Position numbers and translations under genes: made by a program
The notes under the pieces: model-generated
Told to the model about the DNA's origin: nothing
What the model saw: only the letters and a program-made list of their open reading frames with translations
Databases searched by the model: none
In this document: positions 1 through 4,860 of the stretch, piece after piece
Layout: every line of letters starts with the position of its first letter
Position numbering within the stretch: position 1 is the stretch's first letter
Assembly: GCA_023128855.1 (NCBI GenBank)
Contig: JAGMDE010000113.1
Location: 1 to 5,708 of the forward strand
From: Thermoplasmatales archaeon
Lineage (GTDB): Archaea; Thermoplasmatota; E2; DHVEG-1
Reading direction: 5' to 3'
Length of the DNA: 5,708 nt

Positions 1-137
1 ACAGCAATTGTTAATATACCGCCAATTACTACTGATTGTGATTGTGTAATAGAATTTAATCCTACCATTAATCCAAGCGTAGTAATAATACCAGATGGTA
101 CACCAAAACTAAATCCAACTCTTAATGCTCGTCTCAT
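1..137 (-). CDS. VIT/CCC1-family iron (manganese) transporter, N-terminal fragment
   Basis: Reading the minus strand from an ATG at 137 gives 45 codons that run off the window edge, so only the N-terminus is present. The peptide begins MRRALRVGFSFGVPSGIITT and continues LGLMVGL and VVIGGILTIA. The SFG-x-PSGIITTLGLMVGL pattern is what I recognise from the first membrane segment of VIT1/CCC1-type transporters. Members of this family move Fe(II) or Mn(II) out of the cytosol, or into stores, across a five-helix membrane protein. An AAAAGGA stretch about 8 bases upstream of the ATG is a reasonable ribosome binding site and supports this start. The gene is divergent from the ferredoxin gene and lies one gene away from feoAB and a DtxR-type regulator, which fits an iron role. 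The metal-binding parts lie outside the window, so the substrate is inferred. Family call fairly confident, exact function less so. Confidence 0.72.
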   Translation of the reverse strand, partial: MRRALRVGFSFGVPSGIITTLGLMVGLNSITQSQSVVIGGILTIA

Positions 138-269
138 TGTATATTCCTTTTTGTATCTTTAGACCCTTAACTAAGTCTTTAATTAGCACTATTTAAAACT
201 ATTGTGAAAAAATGCCATTTTGTAACATTTTATTAGATTATTAGAAAACTATTAAAATAAATTAGCAAT
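138..269. promoter_or_regulatory. Divergent intergenic region between the VIT-like gene and the ferredoxin gene
   Basis: This 132-base A+T-rich gap must hold the promoters of two divergent genes. TATTTAAA at 190-197 is nearly symmetrical and could act as a TATA box in either direction. It would give a leader of about 30 bases toward the VIT-like gene. For the ferredoxin, TTTTATTA at about 228-235 is a better-placed alternative, with a predicted start near 258 and a very short leader. I see no copy of the GGTATGCC palindrome found at the feo promoter, so there is no sequence support for the same regulator acting here. The assignments rest on spacing only. Confidence 0.3.
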
Positions 270-452
270 ATGCCCAAAACCATGGCAGTAACAATTGATG
301 AAGAAAAATGTACGGCTTGTGGAGCATGTGTTGAAGTATGTCCTGTTGAAGCATTAAAAATTGATAGTAAATGTAAAGTTGATGCAGATACATGCATTGA
401 CTGCGGTACATGCGTCGATGAATGCCCAGAAGGGGCTATTTCTCTAGAGTGA
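270..452 (+). CDS. Small 2[4Fe-4S] ferredoxin
   Basis: This 60-residue soluble electron carrier has two classic cluster motifs. C14, C17, C20 and C24 form CxxCxxCxxxCP, and C42, C45, C48 and C52 form the second CxxCxxCxxxCP. By the usual rule for the family, C14/C17/C20/C52 bind one [4Fe-4S] cluster and C42/C45/C48/C24 the other. C35 is an extra cysteine outside both motifs. The length and the pseudo-twofold layout match bacterial- and archaeal-type low-potential ferredoxins that serve oxidoreductases such as 2-oxoacid:ferredoxin oxidoreductase; the partner cannot be told from here. Two in-frame ATGs compete, 270 and 282. The second gives MAVTIDEEKC, the more usual N-terminus. Neither has a Shine-Dalgarno, so initiation is probably on a very short leader. 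The gene is convergent with the dtxR-like gene and divergent from the VIT-like gene, and so sits inside an iron block. Confidence 0.93.
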   Translation: MPKTMAVTIDEEKCTACGACVEVCPVEALKIDSKCKVDADTCIDCGTCVDECPEGAISLE

Positions 453-462
453 TTACATTAAA

Positions 463-471
463 CCCCCCCCC
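463..471. repeat. C9 homopolymer tract between convergent genes
   Basis: Nine consecutive C residues lie 11 bases after the ferredoxin stop codon in an otherwise A+T-rich gap (453-495). Four bases further on is AAGGAGGAT (476-484), which looks like a Shine-Dalgarno on the plus strand. No ATG, GTG or TTG start with an open frame of useful length follows it. On the minus strand the tract is G9 in the 3' region of the dtxR-like transcript. No function is assigned. The exact count is prone to sequencing or replication slippage. Confidence 0.6.
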
Positions 472-490
472 ATCTAAGGAGGATATTCTC

Positions 491-504
491 AATTTTTATT
501 TTTT
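491..504 (+). terminator. Probable T-rich transcription end for the ferredoxin gene
   Basis: AATTTTTATTTTTT lies about 40 bases downstream of the ferredoxin stop on the plus strand. Archaeal RNA polymerase stops at such T-rich tracts without needing a hairpin. The tract overlaps the last codons of the convergent regulator gene (stop at 496-498), whose KYSKK tail supplies the T-rich sense. It could therefore be coding composition only. Confidence 0.35.
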
Positions 505-978
505 AGAGTATTTTGTACATATTTGATAAAGCTCAGGCGGGCATTTTGGAAGTTTTCCAGTTTTAGTATATTCTTTCAAGCGATTTAACCAAAACGGAGT
601 TATCTCGCACTTTTTTATTACTTCTACAAATTTAATTATTGTATCCATCGTATCAGGATGTAGAATGTGTTCCATTTCACAAGCATCAGTTTCTGCGATT
701 TCTTTGTCTACACCTAAAAGTATAAGAAATTCTGTTATTTTATTATGTTTCTTCTTGGTTTTTACTGCAAGTGTTCTTCCTTTTTTCGTTAAAGTTGCAC
801 CAATGTACTTTTCGTAATTAATATACCCTTCTTCACTTAATTTTTGAAAAATTTCAGTTACGCTTGCAGGATTGATACTCAAAGCAGAAGCAATATCATT
901 TGTGTGAACAATTTTCTTACCTTTTTGAAGATTATAAACAAGCTCTACATAATCTTCAATTGTTTTTTTTCTCAACAA
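496..978 (-). CDS. DtxR/MntR-family metal-dependent transcriptional regulator
   Basis: The protein has 160 residues and the two-domain layout of the family, with no C-terminal SH3 domain. A winged helix-turn-helix covers about 5-70, with N36-PASVTEIFQKL as recognition helix and a YEKYIGATLTKKG wing. A dimerisation and metal domain covers about 75-125. Visible metal ligands by alignment are D9, E12, H78, C100, E103 and H104. D9 is the MntR-type residue (Met in DtxR) and C100 is the DtxR-type residue (Glu in MntR), so the primary site is a hybrid. The DtxR ancillary site looks incomplete, with T82 and E96 at the Glu83 and His98 positions. As the last gene of feoA-feoB-dtxR, it probably represses this operon when loaded with Fe(II). 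The frame opens with TTG at 978, with GGAG eight bases upstream. An ATG at 982 that overlaps the feoB stop is out of frame because of an A8 run. Confidence 0.9.
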   Translation of the reverse strand: MLRKKTIEDYVELVYNLQKGKKIVHTNDIASALSINPASVTEIFQKLSEEGYINYEKYIGATLTKKGRTLAVKTKKKHNKITEFLILLGVDKEIAETDACEMEHILHPDTMDTIIKFVEVIKKCEITPFWLNRLKEYTKTGKLPKCPPELYQICTKYSKK

Positions 979-981
979 TCA

Positions 982-2745
982 TCACACTCCTAACAAAATA
1001 AACCGTAGTGTGATTCCAACAATAACCGTGGTACTACTCATTATTAAAACTGATTTGAACATATCCTTCAAACCTAGCTCTTTAAATAAAACAGCAAATG
1101 TTGCAACACATGGGAAATAAATCGTTAACATCGTTGCAACTATCACTAATTGCATAGGGCTGAAAGGTGTTGTAATAGCTAAAGCAAGCAATAGACCAAC
1201 AGCAAGATCCTTTCTTAAAAAACCAGTAATAAGTACTATTGAAACTGCGCCAGGAAGACCAAATAAGCCAACCATTATAGGCTCAAATGCAGATGAAACT
1301 GCATCCATAATACCAGTAGCATTTAATACACCAATAATAAAAACACCAAAAAACAACCAAGGAATCGCTTCTTTTAAAAACCATCTAACTCGCATCCAAG
1401 TTTTTTTACCCGTAGTTTTAAGACTAGGTCTTCGATATGGCGGGATTTCAAGGAAAATTTCAGGAGTCTCTCCCTTGATCATTTTATTTAAAATAAGCCC
1501 AATAATCACCCATAAGATTATTAGCACCAGAAAAACAAGCGAGATGTAAAAAATTGGTTTGAAATACCAAGTTCCACTACCTAATTCAGAACTGGAAAAA
1601 ATTGCAAAGATCATTGAAATTTGGGCCATACATGGAACAGCAATAGCAAGCAATGTTGCTGAAATAAAACGTTGTTTACGAGTCTCCAAAGTCCTTATAG
1701 ATAGAGCACCAGGAACATTACAACCAAGACCAAGAAACATTGGAATAATTCCATGCCCATGCATTCCCAATCGATGAAAAATATTGTCAACAAGAGTTGC
1801 CAACCTTGGAAGATACCCTGTATCTTCAAGGATAGATAAGACTAGATAAAATGCAAATATATACGGAAGAACCATCCCAATTGGAACAAATAAACCTGTT
1901 GTTAGAATTCCAAGCGATTCAACAAACTCAATTTCTCCATCAATCAAACGCCCTATCAAAAAATCATGAATAATACCTGGCCCCAATAAACCACTGATTT
2001 CCATGGCAATTGGCTTATAAATATTTTCAAAAAGGGGTTCAAAAACATAAGCTATTAAAGTTTCTCCAACTAATCTAACAATCCAAAATGCAAAAAAGAT
2101 AATACCTAAAGCTATTGGAATCCCAGTTAAAGGTCTAATTGTTAAATCTGAAATCCTATCTTTTAGAGTATGATGCCTATGCTCAATTTTTTCAACCTTA
2201 CCAATAACAGATCCAATTTTAATCCATCTTCCGTCATCACTAGTCGGTTTGATTTTATCATTGGTTTTTGCTTCTTTAATACGAGCAGCTAATTCTTTAA
2301 TTCCTTCACCAGTCAAAGCAACAGTTGGAACAACAGGTATGCCTAAAATCTCCTCTAACTTTTTTTCGTCAATTTGTATTCCTAAATGATGAGATTCGTC
2401 CCATAGATTTAAAGCAATAATCATAGGAATATTTTTCTCTAATAATTCTAATGTTAAAAGTAGATTTCTTTCAAGATTTGTCGCATCAATAACGTTTATT
2501 ATTACATCAGCTTTTTCTGCCATTTTTGATGCTGCTTCTTCTGCTTTATTTGCCGGCTCTAATGAATATGTCCCTGGCGCATCGATTATTTCCACTGTTT
2601 TATCATCCAGTCTCATTTTTCCTTTTGAAAAATCTACTGTTGTTCCTGGATAATTTGATGAGATAACATTTGCACCTGTTAATCTAGAAAAAACTACACT
2701 TTTACCAACGTTTGGATTTCCCATTAAAACAATCTTTTTAATCAT
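982..2745 (-). CDS. feoB: Ferrous iron transport protein FeoB
   Basis: This inner-membrane Fe(II) importer has 587 residues. The N-terminal G domain shows G1 GNPNVGKS (9-16), a switch threonine near T35/T36, G3 DAPG (55-58), G4 NLWD (113-116) and a G5-like ALTGEG (143-148). A short helical spacer (about 170-205) leads to the membrane core, which has roughly 8-9 hydrophobic segments from about 208 to 585. The core has the family's two Gate-like blocks: GLGCNVPGALSIRTLETRKQ with C342 and VPCMAQ with C372, then GFLRKD (508-513) and YFPC with C546. Its length is clearly below E. coli FeoB (773), but all landmark motifs are present in order, so it reads as a compact intact form, not a truncation. 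It starts inside the feoA stop (ATGA overlap) with GAGGGG just upstream, and it is followed 3 bases later by the regulator. Translational coupling and co-transcription with feoA are likely. Confidence 0.97.
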   Translation of the reverse strand: MIKKIVLMGNPNVGKSVVFSRLTGANVISSNYPGTTVDFSKGKMRLDDKTVEIIDAPGTYSLEPANKAEEAASKMAEKADVIINVIDATNLERNLLLTLELLEKNIPMIIALNLWDESHHLGIQIDEKKLEEILGIPVVPTVALTGEGIKELAARIKEAKTNDKIKPTSDDGRWIKIGSVIGKVEKIEHRHHTLKDRISDLTIRPLTGIPIALGIIFFAFWIVRLVGETLIAYVFEPLFENIYKPIAMEISGLLGPGIIHDFLIGRLIDGEIEFVESLGILTTGLFVPIGMVLPYIFAFYLVLSILEDTGYLPRLATLVDNIFHRLGMHGHGIIPMFLGLGCNVPGALSIRTLETRKQRFISATLLAIAVPCMAQISMIFAIFSSSELGSGTWYFKPIFYISLVFLVLIILWVIIGLILNKMIKGETPEIFLEIPPYRRPSLKTTGKKTWMRVRWFLKEAIPWLFFGVFIIGVLNATGIMDAVSSAFEPIMVGLFGLPGAVSIVLITGFLRKDLAVGLLLALAITTPFSPMQLVIVATMLTIYFPCVATFAVLFKELGLKDMFKSVLIMSSTTVIVGITLRFILLGV

Positions 2746-2981
2746 AGCCCCTCAACAATTATTTTATGTGCCATCCCCCGGCCCATTGTCATCTGACAAT
2801 TTCCAACAGAAAATGTTAGTGGCCCTACCATAGGTTGTTTTGATACCACCTTCACTATTTGTCCTTCTCTTATTCCTAATGTATTCAGTCTTCTTTTAAA
2901 ACCATGTCCGCCATGTATGTGGATTATTCTCCCAGATTCTCCTTTTTTTAGATGCGCTAAAGGTGTATGTGCTCCATGCAT
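2742..2981 (-). CDS. feoA: FeoA, small SH3-like cytosolic partner of FeoB
   Basis: The protein has 79 residues, normal for stand-alone FeoA. The diagnostic pattern is present: L-K-K-G-E-S-G-R-I (11-19), GGHGFKRRLNTLGIREGQ (24-41), then a strand-rich half ending NCQMTMGRGMAHKIIVE. FeoA is a small SH3-fold protein thought to bind the FeoB cytosolic part and modulate uptake. Six histidines fall within the first 26 residues (H2, H5, H10, H21, H23, H26), more than I would expect. The gene opens the operon. Its stop overlaps the feoB start by 4 bases. GGGGCGAT lies 8-15 bases ahead of the ATG and is a weak ribosome-binding match. Two palindromes and TATA-like sequence lie immediately upstream. Confidence 0.95.
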   Translation of the reverse strand: MHGAHTPLAHLKKGESGRIIHIHGGHGFKRRLNTLGIREGQIVKVVSKQPMVGPLTFSVGNCQMTMGRGMAHKIIVEGL

Positions 2982-2998
2982 AATATCAATCGCCCCAA

Positions 2999-3020
2999 AT
3001 TTTTAGGTATGCCTAAAAAT
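2999..3020. promoter_or_regulatory. Proximal palindromic operator, DtxR-box-like (feo promoter)
   Basis: ATTTTTAGG-TATG-CCTAAAAAT is a 22-base inverted repeat with 9-base perfect arms; only the T3008/G3011 pair in the middle breaks the symmetry. The half-site TTAGG...CCTAA is the hallmark of bacterial DtxR/IdeR operators. It sits 18 bases upstream of the feoA start and overlaps the expected transcription start or the proximal TATA-like sequence. Binding of the regulator encoded at the end of this operon would block transcription. That this regulator binds here is inferred from the motif and position. Confidence 0.75.
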
Positions 3021-3036
3021 ATATATGGCGTTGACC

Positions 3037-3047
3037 AGTATATATAG
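3037..3047 (-). promoter_or_regulatory. TATA box candidate for the feo operon
   Basis: On the minus strand this reads CTATATATAC, between the two palindromes. An archaeal TATA box here would place the transcription start about 25 bases on, near 3017, inside the proximal operator. The distal operator would then cover the BRE position. A second candidate, ATATATATT on the minus strand (about 3018-3026), abuts the proximal palindrome and would give a start near 2998. Either way the operators overlap the core promoter. Confidence 0.5.
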
Positions 3048-3065
3048 ATTTTGGTATGCCAAAAT
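3048..3065. promoter_or_regulatory. Distal palindromic operator with the same GGTATGCC core
   Basis: ATTTTGG-TATG-CCAAAAT is an 18-base inverted repeat with 7-base perfect arms. It has the identical GGTATGCC centre and the same single T/G central asymmetry as the site at 2999-3020. The centres are 47 bases apart, close to four and a half helical turns. One arm position differs (TTTTGG against TTTAGG), so the two may bind the same dimer with different affinity. The site lies at the 3' side of the aldolase transcription unit and upstream of the feo TATA-like sequence. Confidence 0.7.
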
Positions 3066-3069
3066 TTTT

Positions 3070-3084
3070 GAAAAAAAGAAAGAG
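3070..3084 (-). terminator. T-rich terminator tract of the aldolase gene
   Basis: On the minus strand, CTCTTTCTTTTTTTC follows 8 bases after the aldolase stop codon. No clear hairpin precedes it, which suits archaeal T-tract termination. It ends only a few bases before the distal feo operator, so it would keep aldolase transcription from running into feoAB. Confidence 0.45.
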
Positions 3085-3091
3085 ATTGTAG

Positions 3092-4201
3092 CTATACAAT
3101 AGTTACATCCTTACAGAGGTAAACATCTTGAATTGCATTTAGAAGTTGAATTCCTTCGTCCATTGGTCTTTGGAAGGCTTTTCTACCTGAAATTAACCCT
3201 GTTCCACCTGCACGCTTGTTTATTACTGCTGTTTTTACTGCTTGTCCAAAATCGTCTTTACCCGATGCTCCGCCTGAATTAATCAGTCCGATTCTTCCCA
3301 TGTAACAATTTGCTATCTGATATCTTGTCATATCAATTAGATGATCGGAGCATAATTTGTCATATGCATGATTATCCATCTTTCCATAACTTATTCCATC
3401 CTTGTTTAATGCAACATATCCTCCGTTAATAGTTGGCTGCTTTTGTTTAATAATATCTGCCTCTATTGTGACACCCAGATGATTTGCCTGCCCTGTTAAA
3501 TCTGCAGAAGCATGGTAATCCTTTCCATCTACTTTAAAAGCAGGATTTCTAAGATAACACCAAAGAATTGTTGCCATTCCAAGTTCATGTGCATATTTGA
3601 AAGCTTCACTGATTTCAATTATCTGCCTGCTTGCTTGATCGGATCCAAAATAAATTGTTGCGCCAATTGCAGCAGCACCCATGTCCCATGCTTGGTCAAC
3701 ATTTGCAAACATTATTTGGTCAAACTTATTTGGATATGTTAAAAGTTCATTGTGATTAACTTTAACAATAAATGGAATCTGATGAGCATATTTTCTTGAG
3801 ACGGCACCAAGAACTCCAAGAGTTGAAGCAACTGCATTACATCCACCTTTTATTGCTAGTTGAATAATATTTTCAGGATCAAAGTAGATTTCATTTGGTG
3901 TAAAAGATGCAGCAGCAGAATGCTCAATGCCTTGATCAACAGGAAGAATTGACATATAACCTGTACCACTTAGACGACCGTGATTATATATGGATTTAAG
4001 ATTCCTCAAAACATTAGTAGATCTATCAGAATCCATAAAAATCCTATCTACAAAATCAGGGCCTGGAATATGCAATGATTCCTTACTGATCTTTGGATTA
4101 TCAAAATCTAAAAGATAACTCGCTTCTTCACCCAAATAACTACGAATTGTATCTATAATATTACCACCTTCATAATTTTTAACTTGTTCTAAATCTTGCA
4201 T
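3092..4201 (-). CDS. fbaB: Class I fructose-bisphosphate aldolase, DhnA/FbaB type
   Basis: This cytosolic Schiff-base aldolase cleaves fructose 1,6-bisphosphate to DHAP and glyceraldehyde 3-phosphate, in glycolysis or gluconeogenesis. With the ATG at 4201 it has 369 residues, slightly longer than E. coli FbaB (350). LPVDQGIEH (86-94) carries the conserved acidic residue D89. VNHNELL lies at 148-154. IEADIIKQK (246-254) holds the expected Schiff-base lysine K252. The phosphate-binding loops NSGGASG (308-314) and GGTGLISGRKAF (332-343) are intact. The open frame continues 15 codons upstream to an ATG at 4246. I prefer 4201 because a TATA box at 4261-4269 predicts transcription starting near 4240, below 4246. 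GGAG and GAGGT also lie just ahead of 4201. It is divergent from the Trp-rich gene and upstream of the feo operon on the same strand, but has its own terminator tract. Dihydroxyacetone-type or 2-amino-3,7-dideoxy-heptulosonate-type relatives share the fold, but the KQK motif and length favour FbaB. Confidence 0.93.
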   Translation of the reverse strand: MQDLEQVKNYEGGNIIDTIRSYLGEEASYLLDFDNPKISKESLHIPGPDFVDRIFMDSDRSTNVLRNLKSIYNHGRLSGTGYMSILPVDQGIEHSAAASFTPNEIYFDPENIIQLAIKGGCNAVASTLGVLGAVSRKYAHQIPFIVKVNHNELLTYPNKFDQIMFANVDQAWDMGAAAIGATIYFGSDQASRQIIEISEAFKYAHELGMATILWCYLRNPAFKVDGKDYHASADLTGQANHLGVTIEADIIKQKQPTINGGYVALNKDGISYGKMDNHAYDKLCSDHLIDMTRYQIANCYMGRIGLINSGGASGKDDFGQAVKTAVINKRAGGTGLISGRKAFQRPMDEGIQLLNAIQDVYLCKDVTIV

Positions 4202-4255
4202 TGACCTCAACTCTCCAACGGAAAAAAAGAACAAGTTTAAGCACAAAAACCTTTT

Positions 4256-4272
4256 GCTAAATATAAAAAGCT
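4256..4272 (-). promoter_or_regulatory. TATA box of the aldolase gene
   Basis: The minus strand reads AGCTTTTTATATTTAGC, with core TTTTTATAT at 4269-4261, a good archaeal TATA match. A start about 25 bases on (near 4240) leaves a leader of about 39 bases that contains GGAG and GAGGT before the ATG at 4201. Confidence 0.6.
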
Positions 4273-4294
4273 AGGAAAGATATAAGAGACATTA

Positions 4295-4302
4295 TTATAT
4301 AT
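4295..4302 (+). promoter_or_regulatory. TATA box of the Trp-rich gene
   Basis: TTATATAT is centred about 26 bases before 4325, so transcription should begin at about 4322-4326. That leaves either a leaderless start at ATG 4324 or a leader of about 14 bases to ATG 4339. The box is 25 bases from the aldolase TATA box on the other strand, so the two promoters are back to back and could influence each other. Confidence 0.6.
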
Positions 4303-4325
4303 TATCTTGTAAGATTTGGAAGGAT

Positions 4326-4331
4326 GGAGAG
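4326..4331 (+). promoter_or_regulatory. Ribosome binding site deciding the Trp-rich gene start
   Basis: GGAGAG followed by a 7-base spacer precedes ATG 4339. The other ATG, 4324, has only GGAAGG directly abutting it, too close to work as a Shine-Dalgarno. This favours 4339, although a leaderless start at 4324 cannot be excluded. Confidence 0.55.
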
Positions 4332-4338
4332 ATTTATT

Positions 4339-4860
4339 ATGGATTGGAAAAATAGATCTGCATATGTTTTTGTAAAAACAGTAAAAGGAAAAGCTCATGA
4401 GGTTTGGCAACGCTTCCACAAGTGGGATAATGTAATTGGAACTTGGATTGTTGATGGAGAATGGGATGTAATTGTATGGTTTGACGCCTCAGATTGGGAT
4501 GTAATACATAAATGTGTTGAAACAATGAAAGACTGGGATGAAGTAGAACACACCAGTTCACACATGGTATATAACGGATGGAAAAACGGTGGCTGGTGGT
4601 GGGAAAGACCAGCAGGCGCATGGGTACTATTAAGAGAAAACAAACTAGGAGATGTCCTTAACAAAATGCAAAAATGGGATTGGACAGTAAGCGGTGCAAG
4701 CATACCTGGTGACTGGGATTACATGGTCTGGGTTGGAGGACAAAACTGGGATGAAGTATGGAACCATCTTTGGGAAATAAAAAAAGAAGACTGGCAAACA
4801 GCAACTCAGGTTCCAATAAAATCCTGGTGGAATGAAAAATGGAAAGATGATTGGTGGTAG
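4339..4860 (+). CDS. Trp-rich tandem Lrp/AsnC ligand-binding (RAM) domain protein, no DNA-binding domain
   Basis: The product has 173 residues (178 if ATG 4324 is used), of which 26 are tryptophan, about 15%. There is no signal peptide, membrane helix or helix-turn-helix. Residues 7-78 read as a complete RAM domain of the Lrp/AsnC family: strand AYVFVKT, helix HEVWQRF, strand turn IGTWIVDGEWDVIVWF, helix DWDVIHKCVETM, strand VEHTSSHMVY. Residues 92-161 repeat the plan: AWVLL, KLGDVLNKMQKW, GDWDYMVWV, NWDEVWNHLWEI. Trp-Asp pairs at W29, W42, W53 and W113, W126, W137 keep the same 13 and 11 spacing, 84 residues apart. The Trp replaces Ile-Pro, Tyr or Leu found at these places in ordinary RAM domains. 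A GGWWW linker joins the copies, and the tail SWWNEKWKDDWW is Trp-rich and charged. RAM domains bind small ligands such as amino acids and oligomerise. The ligand and the reason for the Trp load are unknown. Confidence 0.88.
   Translation: MDWKNRSAYVFVKTVKGKAHEVWQRFHKWDNVIGTWIVDGEWDVIVWFDASDWDVIHKCVETMKDWDEVEHTSSHMVYNGWKNGGWWWERPAGAWVLLRENKLGDVLNKMQKWDWTVSGASIPGDWDYMVWVGGQNWDEVWNHLWEIKKEDWQTATQVPIKSWWNEKWKDDWW
4357..4572 (+). repeat. First RAM-domain copy of the internal duplication
   Basis: This is the coding region for the N-terminal RAM-like unit. The WD landmarks KWD, GEWD-x-x-VW and DWD are spaced 13 and 11 residues apart, and a fourth pair, KDWDEV, follows 13 later. It matches the second copy mainly at these landmarks and in secondary-structure order. 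The rest has diverged, so the duplication is old. Confidence 0.7.
4612..4821 (+). repeat. Second RAM-domain copy of the internal duplication
   Basis: This is the coding region for the C-terminal RAM-like unit. It carries KWD, GDWD-x-x-VW and NWD in the same register as the first copy, offset by 252 bases. It lacks two residues in the first strand-helix turn, where copy one has TVKGK. The fourth landmark is altered to EDWQ and displaced by two residues. Confidence 0.7.

Noticed and set aside
161..178. AGAC...GTCT inverted repeat in the VIT/ferredoxin gap as a DtxR-type operator
   Set aside because: Only four-base arms, without the TTAGG...CCTAA or GGTATGCC pattern of the feo sites.
1559..1777. 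72-codon plus-strand frame inside feoB
   Set aside because: It lies entirely opposite the FeoB membrane core with its conserved Gate-like motifs; shadow frame.
3512..3742. 76-codon plus-strand frame inside the aldolase gene
   Set aside because: It lies opposite well-conserved aldolase sequence, with no start signal and no recognisable product.
4202..4246. 15-codon N-terminal extension of the aldolase (MCLNLFFFSVGELRS)
   Set aside because: It starts upstream of the transcription start predicted from the TATA box and does not resemble the family N-terminus; ATG 4201 has ribosome-binding sequence.
4277..4308. AAGATA...TATCTT inverted repeat around the Trp-rich gene TATA box as an operator
   Set aside because: Arms of only six A/T-rich bases 20 bases apart are expected by chance in this composition.
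4237..4419. 60-codon minus-strand frame spanning the aldolase/Trp-rich gene gap
   Set aside because: It covers both TATA boxes and the leader of the aldolase gene and has no recognisable product.
4339..4860. WD40 repeat protein
   Set aside because: The WD pairs are spaced 11-13 residues, not about 40, and do not end beta-propeller blades; the strand-helix order fits RAM domains.
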